Source of the DNA: Pseudomonas fluorescens
GTDB lineage: Bacteria > Pseudomonadota > Gammaproteobacteria > Pseudomonadales > Pseudomonadaceae
NCBI RefSeq assembly: GCF_902497785.1
Contig: NZ_CABVHK010000002.1
Span: 62,001-126,000, forward strand
Reading direction: 5' to 3'
DNA: 64,000 nucleotides
The position numbers and the translations under genes were made by a program. Below are positions 17,501 through 24,251 of this stretch, piece after piece. Each line of letters starts with the position of its first letter. The stretch's first letter is position 1. The notes beneath the pieces were generated by a model that saw only the letters and a list, made by a program, of their open reading frames with translations, was not told where the DNA came from and did not search any database.

Positions 17501-17660
17501 TACACTTGCCAAGCGCTTAGCTGAATAGCATACAAGGTAGCGGATAGCCACCACTATGTCTACGAATGGCCTGCTCCCCTGACAGCGGCAAATAGTTATT
17601 CGATAGAGTTAGCCAGCTATGCCTCGTTCTATATGTCGAATAGCTAAGGGGAAGGGTTAT

Positions 17661-17690
17661 CGCCTTCTACCGCCTTCTACCGCCTGCTCC
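17661..17690. repeat. Three tandem decamers
   Basis: CGCCTTCTAC, CGCCTTCTAC, CGCCTGCTCC in direct tandem in the 300-nt spacer between the divergent RelA/SpoT-like and AbiTii-like genes. May be a binding-site array or simple slippage product. Confidence 0.5.
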
Positions 17691-17699
17691 CGGTCGAGA

Positions 17700-17735
17700 C
17701 GACAGGCAGCAACCGGTCAAAAGCGGACGATCGAC
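17700..17735 (+). repeat. Degenerate cargo-flanking repeat, copy 1
   Basis: CAGGCAGCAACCGGTCAAAA followed by GCGGACGATCGAC. A related copy is at 18832-18864 (CAGGCTGCAATCGGCCAAAA then GAGGACGA) and a weaker one at 20376-20402. The family resembles short non-coding repeats often left between variable genes in Pseudomonas islands. Confidence 0.5.
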
Positions 17736-17799
17736 ATCGCTTTGATATAATGGTATTGCAGAGGTAGGCAATTTTATTTTCCCACATTAGGAGCTTCCA

Positions 17800-18732
17800 G
17801 TGGAGCAAAGTAGATCAGAACATATATTAGCCTTAGCGAAAGAGCTATTGGACGACATTGAACTAAGCAGGCTGCCTGCTGAGTCCTTGCTTTTGAAAGC
17901 ATCAAGATTAGCCCGATGGGTCGGGTCCGACGAAATCAAATATTGGATCAGCCTGGAGATGCAAGGGTACAACAGCACCAATGAAATATCGCTTAAATTT
18001 ATGGGGCTTACAGGCAGATGGAAAAACAGAGATGAAATGAAAGGCTACTGGGGACCTCTCGCGCAGCAGGAGGCCGCACTCGCAGCCCAAAATATAAAGT
18101 TAAGATCTCTAACTACCCCCGACACTAGTGGAGACTGGGCGTTCCGTGTAATGAACATGCACCAGGAACAGTTAAGTGATACGACCAATATTATATCCAC
18201 ATTAAGCGGCATTAAAAGCCGTGTTCTTTCGATCCTTCATAATTTTGTTTCCGCAATATACTACGAAAAAGAATTTGACAGCCTGTCTGAATCCATCTTC
18301 GAAAAATATAAAAGTGACGTAGATAGCCTAATATCCACAAACTGTGGCGATGTCTTAGAACAGATACCATCGGTAATGTCTAGGTTGGCAGAAGGGAATG
18401 CGGAATCTATCAGTCAAGCATTGACTACAGTCAGAAGAATAATTGATTCCTTTGCAGACTCTATTTTTCCAGCTAGAGAAACCACGATCAACATTGGTGG
18501 AAATGAAGTTACACTTGGCGCCAACAAACATCAAAACAGGATAAATGCATTCGTTAATGAGAAAATAGAAAGCAAATCGCGCAAAGTTAAGATTCGTCAA
18601 AATCTCGCAAACCTTTATGATCGAGTATCGACAGGCGTTCATAATGATGTATCTGCCGAAGAAGCTAGATCGCTATTTTTAAACTGTTATCTGTTGCTGG
18701 GTGAAATTCTGCATATCGGTGAAGCCCAGTAG
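17800..18732 (+). CDS. AbiTii-domain-like abortive infection protein
   Basis: 310 aa from GTG at 17800 with a TTAGGAG ribosome site and a TATAAT box at 17746-17751. The N-terminal 60 residues (LAKELLDDIELSRLPAESLL, LKASRLARWVGSDEIKYWIS, LEMQGY) match the AbiTii pattern of a short helical pair followed by W-x3-E-hx-GY. The C-terminus (LYDRVSTGVHNDVSAEEARS, then LFLNCYLLLGEIL) resembles the end of AbiTii-associated proteins, with a conserved His in a VH-N/A motif. Codon use is visibly AT-richer than the host. Function in phage exclusion is inferred from the domain and the island setting. Confidence 0.65.
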   Translation: MEQSRSEHILALAKELLDDIELSRLPAESLLLKASRLARWVGSDEIKYWISLEMQGYNSTNEISLKFMGLTGRWKNRDEMKGYWGPLAQQEAALAAQNIKLRSLTTPDTSGDWAFRVMNMHQEQLSDTTNIISTLSGIKSRVLSILHNFVSAIYYEKEFDSLSESIFEKYKSDVDSLISTNCGDVLEQIPSVMSRLAEGNAESISQALTTVRRIIDSFADSIFPARETTINIGGNEVTLGANKHQNRINAFVNEKIESKSRKVKIRQNLANLYDRVSTGVHNDVSAEEARSLFLNCYLLLGEILHIGEAQ

Positions 18733-18831
18733 TTATTTATTCGATTTATCGTATCGAGCTACACTCTGGCTTAGGCACAGAACTCAAAATAGCATTTGAA
18801 ATATTTTTAGGTCGATTGCATCCTGTCGCGG

Positions 18832-18864
18832 CAGGCTGCAATCGGCCAAAAGAGGACGACACCT
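18832..18864 (+). repeat. Degenerate cargo-flanking repeat, copy 2
   Basis: CAGGCTGCAATCGGCCAAAA followed by GAGGACGACACC, about 100 nt after the AbiTii-like stop. Pairs with the copy at 17700 so that the AbiTii-like gene is flanked by direct imperfect repeats. Confidence 0.5.
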
Positions 18865-18974
18865 CAAACTTCCTATTGGCTTTAAGTAGACAGTCAGGAG
18901 TAGCCGAAGCCGAGCCCGTTCCTCTTACCGACTGACTAATAAGTCGGATCAATGTTTGTTAACGATATTTGAAT

Positions 18975-20105
18975 CTATTTAAGCGTATTTGGGAAAAGAT
19001 TTTTCAACCGCCTCCCCTTTTCCACCAAGGAGAATTTTTCAACAGAAAACCCATTGCATTCTTCTGTTACTTGATTGTATGTGAAGCTTGCAAGAAACCC
19101 AGGTCTAACATACATGATTACAGTGGCTATTCCGTGACTCTGATCTGCATCGTAAACAGAGTCGCTGCTCAGTATTAAATCACGATGGTTTTCAAACTCC
19201 CTGGCCGACATGTCAATTTTCAACTCAACGATTCTCAATTCAAATAAGCACGACACATAGACCTCATTATTTCCTAGGTCTTCGGTTTTGACAAAGTAAA
19301 AATCCTCCAAACCCTCGACAATCTCTGCGGTAATTGGAGAGGAGTTCGCGAGGATGCCGACATTCGAAAATAGACGCTCGCTTAAGACGGAGGCCAATCT
19401 GCTTTCTACATGCTGCAAAAACTGAACAGCATTTTCCTCTAAATATCTAGAAAATTCATTTTCTGCTTTATTGCGATCCAGCGCATGCTCGTGTGAGTCT
19501 ACATGCCCCCTCAAAAATTCTTGAAGTGACGTCACCAATTGCAAGTTACAAAGTAGTTGTTTTGACGTTATATCTTGCAGTAGATCATCATGAAAACAGC
19601 CTTTATTTGCGCCCATAAAATCACTTGTGTTTCCAGTGATGAAAAACACATCTCCAGCGATCCTATTTTCTTTTAAATAATCAAGAAGCGAAATCCAGAT
19701 TAAGGTATCTCTAAATCCTTTTTCATTTTCACGAAACGGCCTTATTTTGAGCATGGCTCTTTCGGCTATAAGTGTCTGAGAAATGCCTTCATACTCAACA
19801 ATTTCAAGACACTCCGCTCTGTCGACTAGCACTGACTTTAAGTCATATGAATTAACGCTTTCATGACTCGTTGCTTCCACCACTACGGCTGGAGCCAGCT
19901 GACTAAGAGTACTTGAGATGCTGCGTATGTCTCGATAAGCCTCTTCAAGAGCACGACGATGCAGATTTTCGACTTCTTGTATAACCAGTCGCGAGACAAT
20001 CAAAGCCCCACTTTCATTGTTTAAATAATGAAATAACAGGCGTAGTGGCGCAGACCGAAGAAACCAATTATTGTGAAATATATTCGTATCCAAGAAAACA
20101 TACAT
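18975..20105 (-). CDS. PIN-domain protein (probable RNase)
   Basis: 376 aa, AT-rich gene. The N-terminal PIN fold starts with MYVFLDTNIFHNNWF, giving the first catalytic Asp (D6), then a conserved Glu in LIVSRLVIQEVENLH, a third acidic position around SVLVDRAECLEIV, and the C-terminal acidic/ITG region in VFFITGNTSDFMG followed by an L-N-L motif. The remaining 190 residues include strands and helices of unknown role (DUF4935-like PIN proteins have this size). PIN domains are Mg-dependent RNases. There is no partner antitoxin gene next to it, so it may act alone or be inhibited intramolecularly. Defence role inferred. Confidence 0.72.
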   Translation of the reverse strand: MYVFLDTNIFHNNWFLRSAPLRLLFHYLNNESGALIVSRLVIQEVENLHRRALEEAYRDIRSISSTLSQLAPAVVVEATSHESVNSYDLKSVLVDRAECLEIVEYEGISQTLIAERAMLKIRPFRENEKGFRDTLIWISLLDYLKENRIAGDVFFITGNTSDFMGANKGCFHDDLLQDITSKQLLCNLQLVTSLQEFLRGHVDSHEHALDRNKAENEFSRYLEENAVQFLQHVESRLASVLSERLFSNVGILANSSPITAEIVEGLEDFYFVKTEDLGNNEVYVSCLFELRIVELKIDMSAREFENHRDLILSSDSVYDADQSHGIATVIMYVRPGFLASFTYNQVTEECNGFSVEKFSLVEKGRRLKNLFPNTLK

Positions 20106-20457
20106 AAACGCGAACCGTACGTTGCATACAATTCCATCATATTAAAACATTCAGTTAATTTTGTCGCTTTAAAAAAGGTTGATTTTCCACTTGCTTCGTG
20201 AGTAATGTAATTGGATTCCTTGGCTCGTTACGTCTATCCGTAGCAGCGGGAGTCCCCTCCCCCGTAACTCCCTAACCGAGGAGAAGCGCGGAATCCTTAA
20301 GGAACGACCCGCTGACCTCAAGGGGAAAGGAGATTCCAAGAGTGAGTACTTTTGGCCAATTTTAACCCTTCGTGACTGGCAGAAAACGGTCAATTGTAGA
20401 CTCTAGCCTTTCGACAAACATCCCAACAACCTGCTCTTCTATGTCCGCTCGAACACG
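20106..20457. other. Non-coding spacer with GC-rich hairpins between PIN and FRG genes
   Basis: 352 nt without a credible gene. Contains GGGAGT and ACTCCC complementary blocks (stem around GGGAGTCCCC...GGGAGTT at 20249-20275), repeated GGATTCC/GGAATCC/GATTCC words between 20213 and 20337, an inverted TTTTGGCCAATTTT piece and a third weak copy of the cargo-flanking repeat at 20376-20402. It is upstream of the PIN gene and could carry its promoter and leader; no named RNA family is recognised. Confidence 0.4.
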
Positions 20458-21831
20458 CTAGTAGGACTCGCCCCAAGTAGCACTTGGATCAGAGGTAAGA
20501 TCAATACCGTTCTGAACGTATAGGCCGGGTTCGACATATTTCAACCACCGGTCCTTCAACGAAAGATCAATCCGGCCAAGTAAGCTGAAATTCTCTGCGT
20601 GATCCGCCCCGCACGTGCAGTCGTCCTCATGCGTAACACGCTCCCAGCCACCATTGCTGTCGATCCGGTAGTGCAATCCATAGAAGCGTCCAATGCCCAT
20701 GATGCGAAGTCCCGGATGATCAATGCCATACTCAAAAACACAGACAATGTCTTCAGGCATCTTCACGATTCCCACGCCCTTCCCATATCGTGTGTCCATC
20801 CCATGGTAAACAAGACCATCCAGCTCGATAGAGATCTCATCGTACTCTTCAAGCAGCTTGTTGATCTCTGGAAGGATGAAGCGAGGCGTACTAGCTCCAT
20901 GATACAAGGAGCTACCACATAGAAGCTGGGCCATTTGTGTGGCGGTCGCGGTCTCGCAAGCTGGCGGAGGCGGAAGATCTCTGGTCCAGAACGGTCGATA
21001 CATCGCACTCCGAGGCGGCATGTGCTTTTGAAGGTGCCAGGAGTACTCTGGAAGCTCCAGTGATCGCCGGAAGGCTTCGATGCCGTCATCCGGGACGTGT
21101 CGCAACTTTTCCCATGGCATCGCCAGCAGCTCGCGATACACAGGATCGTCCGAAGGTTCAGGGAATAGCCAGCCAACGCTATACTCCCCCGCAAAGTTGC
21201 GCAGAACCTCTGCCGACGCGGTGATATGACAAAGGATGCAATCACCACTTAGACCACTCTGAATCAAAGGGCCAACCATGTACGCGTCTTGTCGCACGTA
21301 TCGCGGAGCTCCCTGGTCTGTGGCGATTTCTGATAGGTGAACTGCTTGAATTCCGGACTGTCGAAGCGACTTCTGGCTTATTAGGTAGAGGTGACCTATG
21401 CCCTCGGTTGGTACAAAGCACGCATTGAGTGTGCGCAGCCAGACCGGGTCTTCGAAACAGTCTTCAACCAAATTGACTTCCATCTTTGACTCAAACTTAT
21501 TGCTTGCAAACCAAGCGGCAACGCGCGGATCACCTGAAGCATCTAGGAAGAACGAGCGAAACCCGTAGTGCTGTAGGATCGCTTGGTTGGTGGCTATATC
21601 GCCGGTCTCCTTCCAGCCGAGTACTAGATGCTGCAGAGCCCTCTTTGCGTAATAGGTCCACTTAATCATCAGATCGGGCACGCACCCCTGACGCTGAAAT
21701 GAGGTTGGCAATGAAGGGAGACCATTAGAACTGGGGTAGTGCTGGACTTGCCCCCTGTAAAGAACGCCGGGTCCAAATCGTTCAATAGTCACCCTGAGCT
21801 CTTCAAGTGTCTCGCAGTGCAGCGTTTCCAT
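20458..21831 (-). CDS. FRG-domain protein
   Basis: 457 aa, start METLHCETLEELR with a GGGAGGGGG ribosome site. The FRG domain occupies about residues 1-260: the naming motif appears as VLYRGQVQHYPSSNG near 25, then NQAILQHYGFRSFFLDASGD near 83 (usual family form: LQHYGxPTRLLDWT), PRVAAWFAS, and a late IQAVHLSEIATD segment. The C-terminal 170 residues are unassigned, with a Cys/His pair (DDCTCGADH) that could bind metal. FRG proteins are widespread near defence and toxin genes and resemble the ADP-ribosyltransferase fold; the biochemical role here is unknown. Divergent from the TIR-like gene across a 136-nt spacer. Confidence 0.78.
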   Translation of the reverse strand: METLHCETLEELRVTIERFGPGVLYRGQVQHYPSSNGLPSLPTSFQRQGCVPDLMIKWTYYAKRALQHLVLGWKETGDIATNQAILQHYGFRSFFLDASGDPRVAAWFASNKFESKMEVNLVEDCFEDPVWLRTLNACFVPTEGIGHLYLISQKSLRQSGIQAVHLSEIATDQGAPRYVRQDAYMVGPLIQSGLSGDCILCHITASAEVLRNFAGEYSVGWLFPEPSDDPVYRELLAMPWEKLRHVPDDGIEAFRRSLELPEYSWHLQKHMPPRSAMYRPFWTRDLPPPPACETATATQMAQLLCGSSLYHGASTPRFILPEINKLLEEYDEISIELDGLVYHGMDTRYGKGVGIVKMPEDIVCVFEYGIDHPGLRIMGIGRFYGLHYRIDSNGGWERVTHEDDCTCGADHAENFSLLGRIDLSLKDRWLKYVEPGLYVQNGIDLTSDPSATWGESY

Positions 21832-21914
21832 GCCCCCTCCCTTTTCCCGGTACTCAGGCTCGGCCGGCCCCCGGCACTGACACAGCTTAACCCAGACAGC
21901 CTCCGCTATCCTTG

Positions 21915-21948
21915 CCTATAGGTGATAATGTCCTTTATCACACATAGG
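21915..21948. promoter_or_regulatory. 34-bp dyad in the FRG/TIR divergent spacer
   Basis: Left arm CCTATAGGTGATAA (21915-21928), right arm TTATCACACATAGG (21935-21948). The arms match at 12 of 14 positions around a 6-nt centre. It ends 19 nt before the TIR-like start, covering its likely promoter. It contains the island-wide word CATAGGAT (21943-21950). A repressor operator is the simplest reading. Confidence 0.6.
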
Positions 21949-21967
21949 ATAAGAAAGGATTCACCCG

Positions 21968-22843
21968 ATGGCCCGAGCTCAACCACCAGCCGCCCCCCTC
22001 AATCCAAAACTTCAGCTTTCTCCTACGGTCATCCAGCGGGGAATTGAGCGTCTAGACAAGTGTATTAGCGACCTTTCGGATTTCGATGTTCGCACTATGG
22101 TCGATGGCGAGTCTTCACAGTTGGACTCGTTGAGATTAATCATCAAAGACATTCTGGAGCGCTATTTTGGTGAAAACACCTCGGCTTATAACCGCTTCAT
22201 CAGTGCTGCAAATCTTCGCTATGGCGGGGCAATAGAGATTCTCAGTGGCCATGTTCCGGATTACAACGGCAACACACGCAAAAATATCAGCCAGTCTGTT
22301 GGGTTACTTAAGGCCGCTCAAGAAACGCTGATAGAAGACCTTGCCGAGCATGAATCGTCTTCGTTGCTTCCGGAGGTACTGAAGCACGAGTCGAAGATAT
22401 TATCGCGCCGTATTTTTGTGGTGCATGGGCACGAAGAAGGTGCGCGGGAAACGGTTGCTCGTTTCCTAATGCAACTGGGCTTCGAGCCGATTATCTTGCA
22501 TGAGCAAGCCAATCGGGGTGGTACGGTCATGGAGAAAATCGAAAAGCATGGGGACGTGGGGTTTGCCGTGGTGCTGCTGACGCCCGACGATGAGGGGTGC
22601 GTCAAGGGCGGCACGCCGGAGCCGCGAGCCAGGCAGAACGTCTTACTGGAACTGGGCTATTTCCTAGGCCGCCTCGGACGCGACAAGGTGTGTGCACTGA
22701 AGCGCGGTACAGTGGAGATTCCCAGTGATTTCGCCGGTGTGGTCTGGGAGTCCATGGAAGGTAATAGCTGGAAGCAAGCCTTGGGCCGTGAACTTGAAGC
22801 CGCCGGTCATGAGATCGATTGGAACAAAGTCATGCGGGGCTAA
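21968..22843 (+). CDS. TIR-like nucleotide-binding effector (PF10137-type)
   Basis: 291 aa. The N-terminal 150 residues are helical and unassigned. The C-terminal domain (about 152-290) starts RRIFVVHGHEEGARETVARF and continues LGFEPIILHEQANRGGTVME, KIEKHGDVGFAVVLLTPDDE, ARQNVLLELGYFLGRLGRDK and VCALKRGTVEIPSDFAGV. This is the predicted nucleotide-binding TIR-like domain found in CBASS/Pycsar effectors; the Glu in LELGYF is the expected catalytic position for NAD cleavage. No cyclase gene is adjacent, so activation must come from elsewhere or from the N-terminal domain. NADase-based defence is inferred. Confidence 0.82.
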   Translation: MARAQPPAAPLNPKLQLSPTVIQRGIERLDKCISDLSDFDVRTMVDGESSQLDSLRLIIKDILERYFGENTSAYNRFISAANLRYGGAIEILSGHVPDYNGNTRKNISQSVGLLKAAQETLIEDLAEHESSSLLPEVLKHESKILSRRIFVVHGHEEGARETVARFLMQLGFEPIILHEQANRGGTVMEKIEKHGDVGFAVVLLTPDDEGCVKGGTPEPRARQNVLLELGYFLGRLGRDKVCALKRGTVEIPSDFAGVVWESMEGNSWKQALGRELEAAGHEIDWNKVMRG

Positions 22844-22980
22844 GTGCTGGGCTTCCCTAGGTTCTTGGCGATTGAATACATGCGTAACACCTTTCCGCAG
22901 TGTTACACCAAACACAGGTGAGACTCCAAGCAGGTGTTACTAAATTTTTAGCCTTTAAATTCAATAACTTAAGTAAATTT

Positions 22981-23007
22981 GTAACACACGTAACTCACGT
23001 AACACCG
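22981..23007 (+). repeat. GTAAC triplet (cluster A), 9-bp period
   Basis: GTAACACAC, GTAACTCAC, GTAACACCG in direct tandem with an exact 9-bp period. Preceded by a looser set: GTAAC at 22883, GTTAC at 22902 and 22936. The reverse-complement triplet with the same 9-bp period is at 24406-24428. Resembles replication iterons recognised by P4 alpha-like primases (family knowledge; binding not shown here). Confidence 0.65.
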
Positions 23008-23102
23008 TATTTGACAGGTATCTGCCCCGCTCCCCGTTAGCAATGAGCTCCACCAGCGAGACGATCCCATCAGGAACCGGAGCCCCTGATGCATTAAGAC
23101 AC

Positions 23103-23122
23103 ACACGGGGTCGGAAACCCGC
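23103..23122 (+). repeat. Hairpin unit R1 of the composite array
   Basis: ACACGGGGTCGGAAACCCGC: GGG(G) pairs with CCC(G) around a purine loop. Preceded by CCGGAGCCCCTGATG, shared in diverged form with the other units. Followed 32 nt later by the GTTAAC triplet. Confidence 0.65.
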
Positions 23123-23154
23123 AAGCTCAGCGGGCTGGTCAAAGAAAAAATTCG

Positions 23155-23179
23155 GTTAACAGTTAACTCGGGTTAACAG
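23155..23179 (+). repeat. GTTAAC triplet (cluster B)
   Basis: GTTAACA, GTTAACTCGG, GTTAACAG. All three copies share the core GTTAAC. Lies 32 nt after hairpin R1. Confidence 0.7.
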
Positions 23180-23220
23180 GCACCCAAATTGTGCCGGGGC
23201 CCCTGAGGAATTACCCTCGA

Positions 23221-23239
23221 CACGGGGCGAGTAACCCGC
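23221..23239 (+). repeat. Hairpin unit R2 of the composite array
   Basis: CACGGGGCGAGTAACCCGC, preceded by GTGCCGGGGCCCCTGAGG and followed by CGATCTTGGTAGCGG. The last segment recurs after R3 as CGATCTCGGTAGTGG. Followed 32 nt later by the GTGAAC triplet. Confidence 0.7.
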
Positions 23240-23271
23240 CCGATCTTGGTAGCGGAAAAGTGCCCAGCTTA

Positions 23272-23295
23272 GTGAACAGGTGAACTGGGTGAACT
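23272..23295 (+). repeat. GTGAAC triplet (cluster C)
   Basis: GTGAACAG, GTGAACTGG, GTGAACTG with 8- and 9-bp steps. Same architecture as clusters B and D, but all three copies carry GA where B has TA and D has TG. The word GGTGAACAG is close to my recollection of the phage P4 type-I iteron. Confidence 0.7.
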
Positions 23296-23362
23296 GCGGT
23301 TTACCTGTGCATCTGCCCTATAGCTTTGGAGGTGGTCTGGGACCCTGGGCAATTGCGATTGG

Positions 23363-23381
23363 TACGGGGCAGAAAACCCGC
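23363..23381 (+). repeat. Hairpin unit R3 of the composite array
   Basis: TACGGGGCAGAAAACCCGC, preceded by GGGACCCTGGGCAATT and followed by GCGATCTCGGTAGTGG. Followed 33 nt later by the GTTGAC triplet. Confidence 0.7.
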
Positions 23382-23414
23382 GCGATCTCGGTAGTGGCTG
23401 ATTTTTCTACATTG

Positions 23415-23439
23415 GTTGACAGGTTGACTCGGTTGACAG
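23415..23439 (+). repeat. GTTGAC triplet (cluster D)
   Basis: GTTGACAG, GTTGACTCG, GTTGACAG with 8- and 9-bp steps. Third member of the series in which the core varies between clusters but not within a cluster. Confidence 0.7.
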
Positions 23440-23465
23440 CTCGGTGTGTGCGTAATCAGCAACAC

Positions 23466-23506
23466 AAAGGGTCATCATTACCGATGCGGTAACGATGACC
23501 CTTTTT
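23466..23506 (+). terminator. Strong rho-independent terminator closing the array
   Basis: Stem AAAGGGTCATC-a-TTACCG / CGGTAA-CGATGACCCTTT with an ATG-C loop and a T tail: about 17 base pairs. Its presence after three hairpin/triplet units, with no ORF between 22843 and 23466, argues that the array is transcribed on the plus strand as a non-coding RNA. Confidence 0.85.
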
Positions 23507-23576
23507 CAACCGAATTCTTTCAATTTCAACGACTGAAATTTCAGTAACTTTGGAAACCTCCCACTAACTCAGTCAC

Positions 23577-23596
23577 GCGGGTTTCCGACCCCGTGT
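23577..23596 (-). repeat. Hairpin unit R4 (inverted copy)
   Basis: On the minus strand it reads ACACGGGGTCGGAAACCCGC, identical to R1 over 20 nt, and is preceded on that strand by GTGCCGGGGACCCTGAG, like R2. It is followed on that strand by a degenerate GTTAC/GTTGA region and the palindrome ACTGAAATTTCAGT (23530-23543) rather than a clean triplet. Confidence 0.65.
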
Positions 23597-23690
23597 CCTT
23601 GCAAATCTCTCAGGGTCCCCGGCACCATTCGTTCGACACAGAAAGCAGACCTAATCAATTGTTCAACAGCTTTCAAACAGGGAGTACACA

Positions 23691-24251
23691 TTGGAAGTCA
23701 GCCATTACTACAACAGGGTAACCGCTAACACCGGCAATTCATGGACGCTTGCTACACGCCTCGGAGACATGATCTACAAGGCCGAACAGATGTACGGACA
23801 ACGAGACCAATCCTGGACGGTGCTCGGTGTCGAGTTCGGAGGGGATATACCTCGTATCTGGTTCCCGCAACCTGGTAAAAGCATTGTTATCAAACTCGCT
23901 ACAAACGCCTTGGACGACTCCATCATCGCCTGCTACCAGCTGGCACACGAATGCATACACCTGTTGGCCCCATGCGGATCAGCACTAGTACCCGTTATCG
24001 AGGAGGGTCTCGCTACGGTTTTTTCTGAGGATTACGTAGCGCACGTTTTGAACGGGCATGTCGTTACAGACGAAGCTCCATACATTAACGCTGCGGCGCT
24101 GGTGCGAGAGCTGCTTACCATCCGTCCCAATGCCATCTTAAGACTCAGGGAGATCGAGCCTGCCTTTACAAAAATGACTCCCGAGACATTTCGTCAGGCA
24201 GGTATAGAAGATCAGGACTCACTGATAGAAAAATTACTGGCTCCCTTCTAG
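23691..24251 (+). CDS. Zincin-like hypothetical protein (HExxH motif)
   Basis: 186 aa from TTG at 23691 with GGGAG upstream. A helical middle carries QLAHECIHLLAPCGSALVPV: H-E-x-x-H (residues about 84-88), the zinc and catalytic motif of metallopeptidases, followed by a downstream Glu in EEGLATVFSEDY that could be the third ligand. No signal peptide, so cytoplasmic. In islands such small zincins can act as ImmA-like repressor-cleaving proteases, but I see no HTH domain or repressor partner here. It is bracketed by the GTAAC/GTTAC repeat clusters. Function unknown. Confidence 0.6.
   Translation: MEVSHYYNRVTANTGNSWTLATRLGDMIYKAEQMYGQRDQSWTVLGVEFGGDIPRIWFPQPGKSIVIKLATNALDDSIIACYQLAHECIHLLAPCGSALVPVIEEGLATVFSEDYVAHVLNGHVVTDEAPYINAAALVRELLTIRPNAILRLREIEPAFTKMTPETFRQAGIEDQDSLIEKLLAPF

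Noticed and set aside
22861..23640. CRISPR array in the repeat-rich zone
   Set aside because: Repeats are 6-10 nt in triplets and about 20-nt hairpins with diverged flanks; there are no uniform direct repeats of 25-37 nt, no regular unique spacers and no cas genes.
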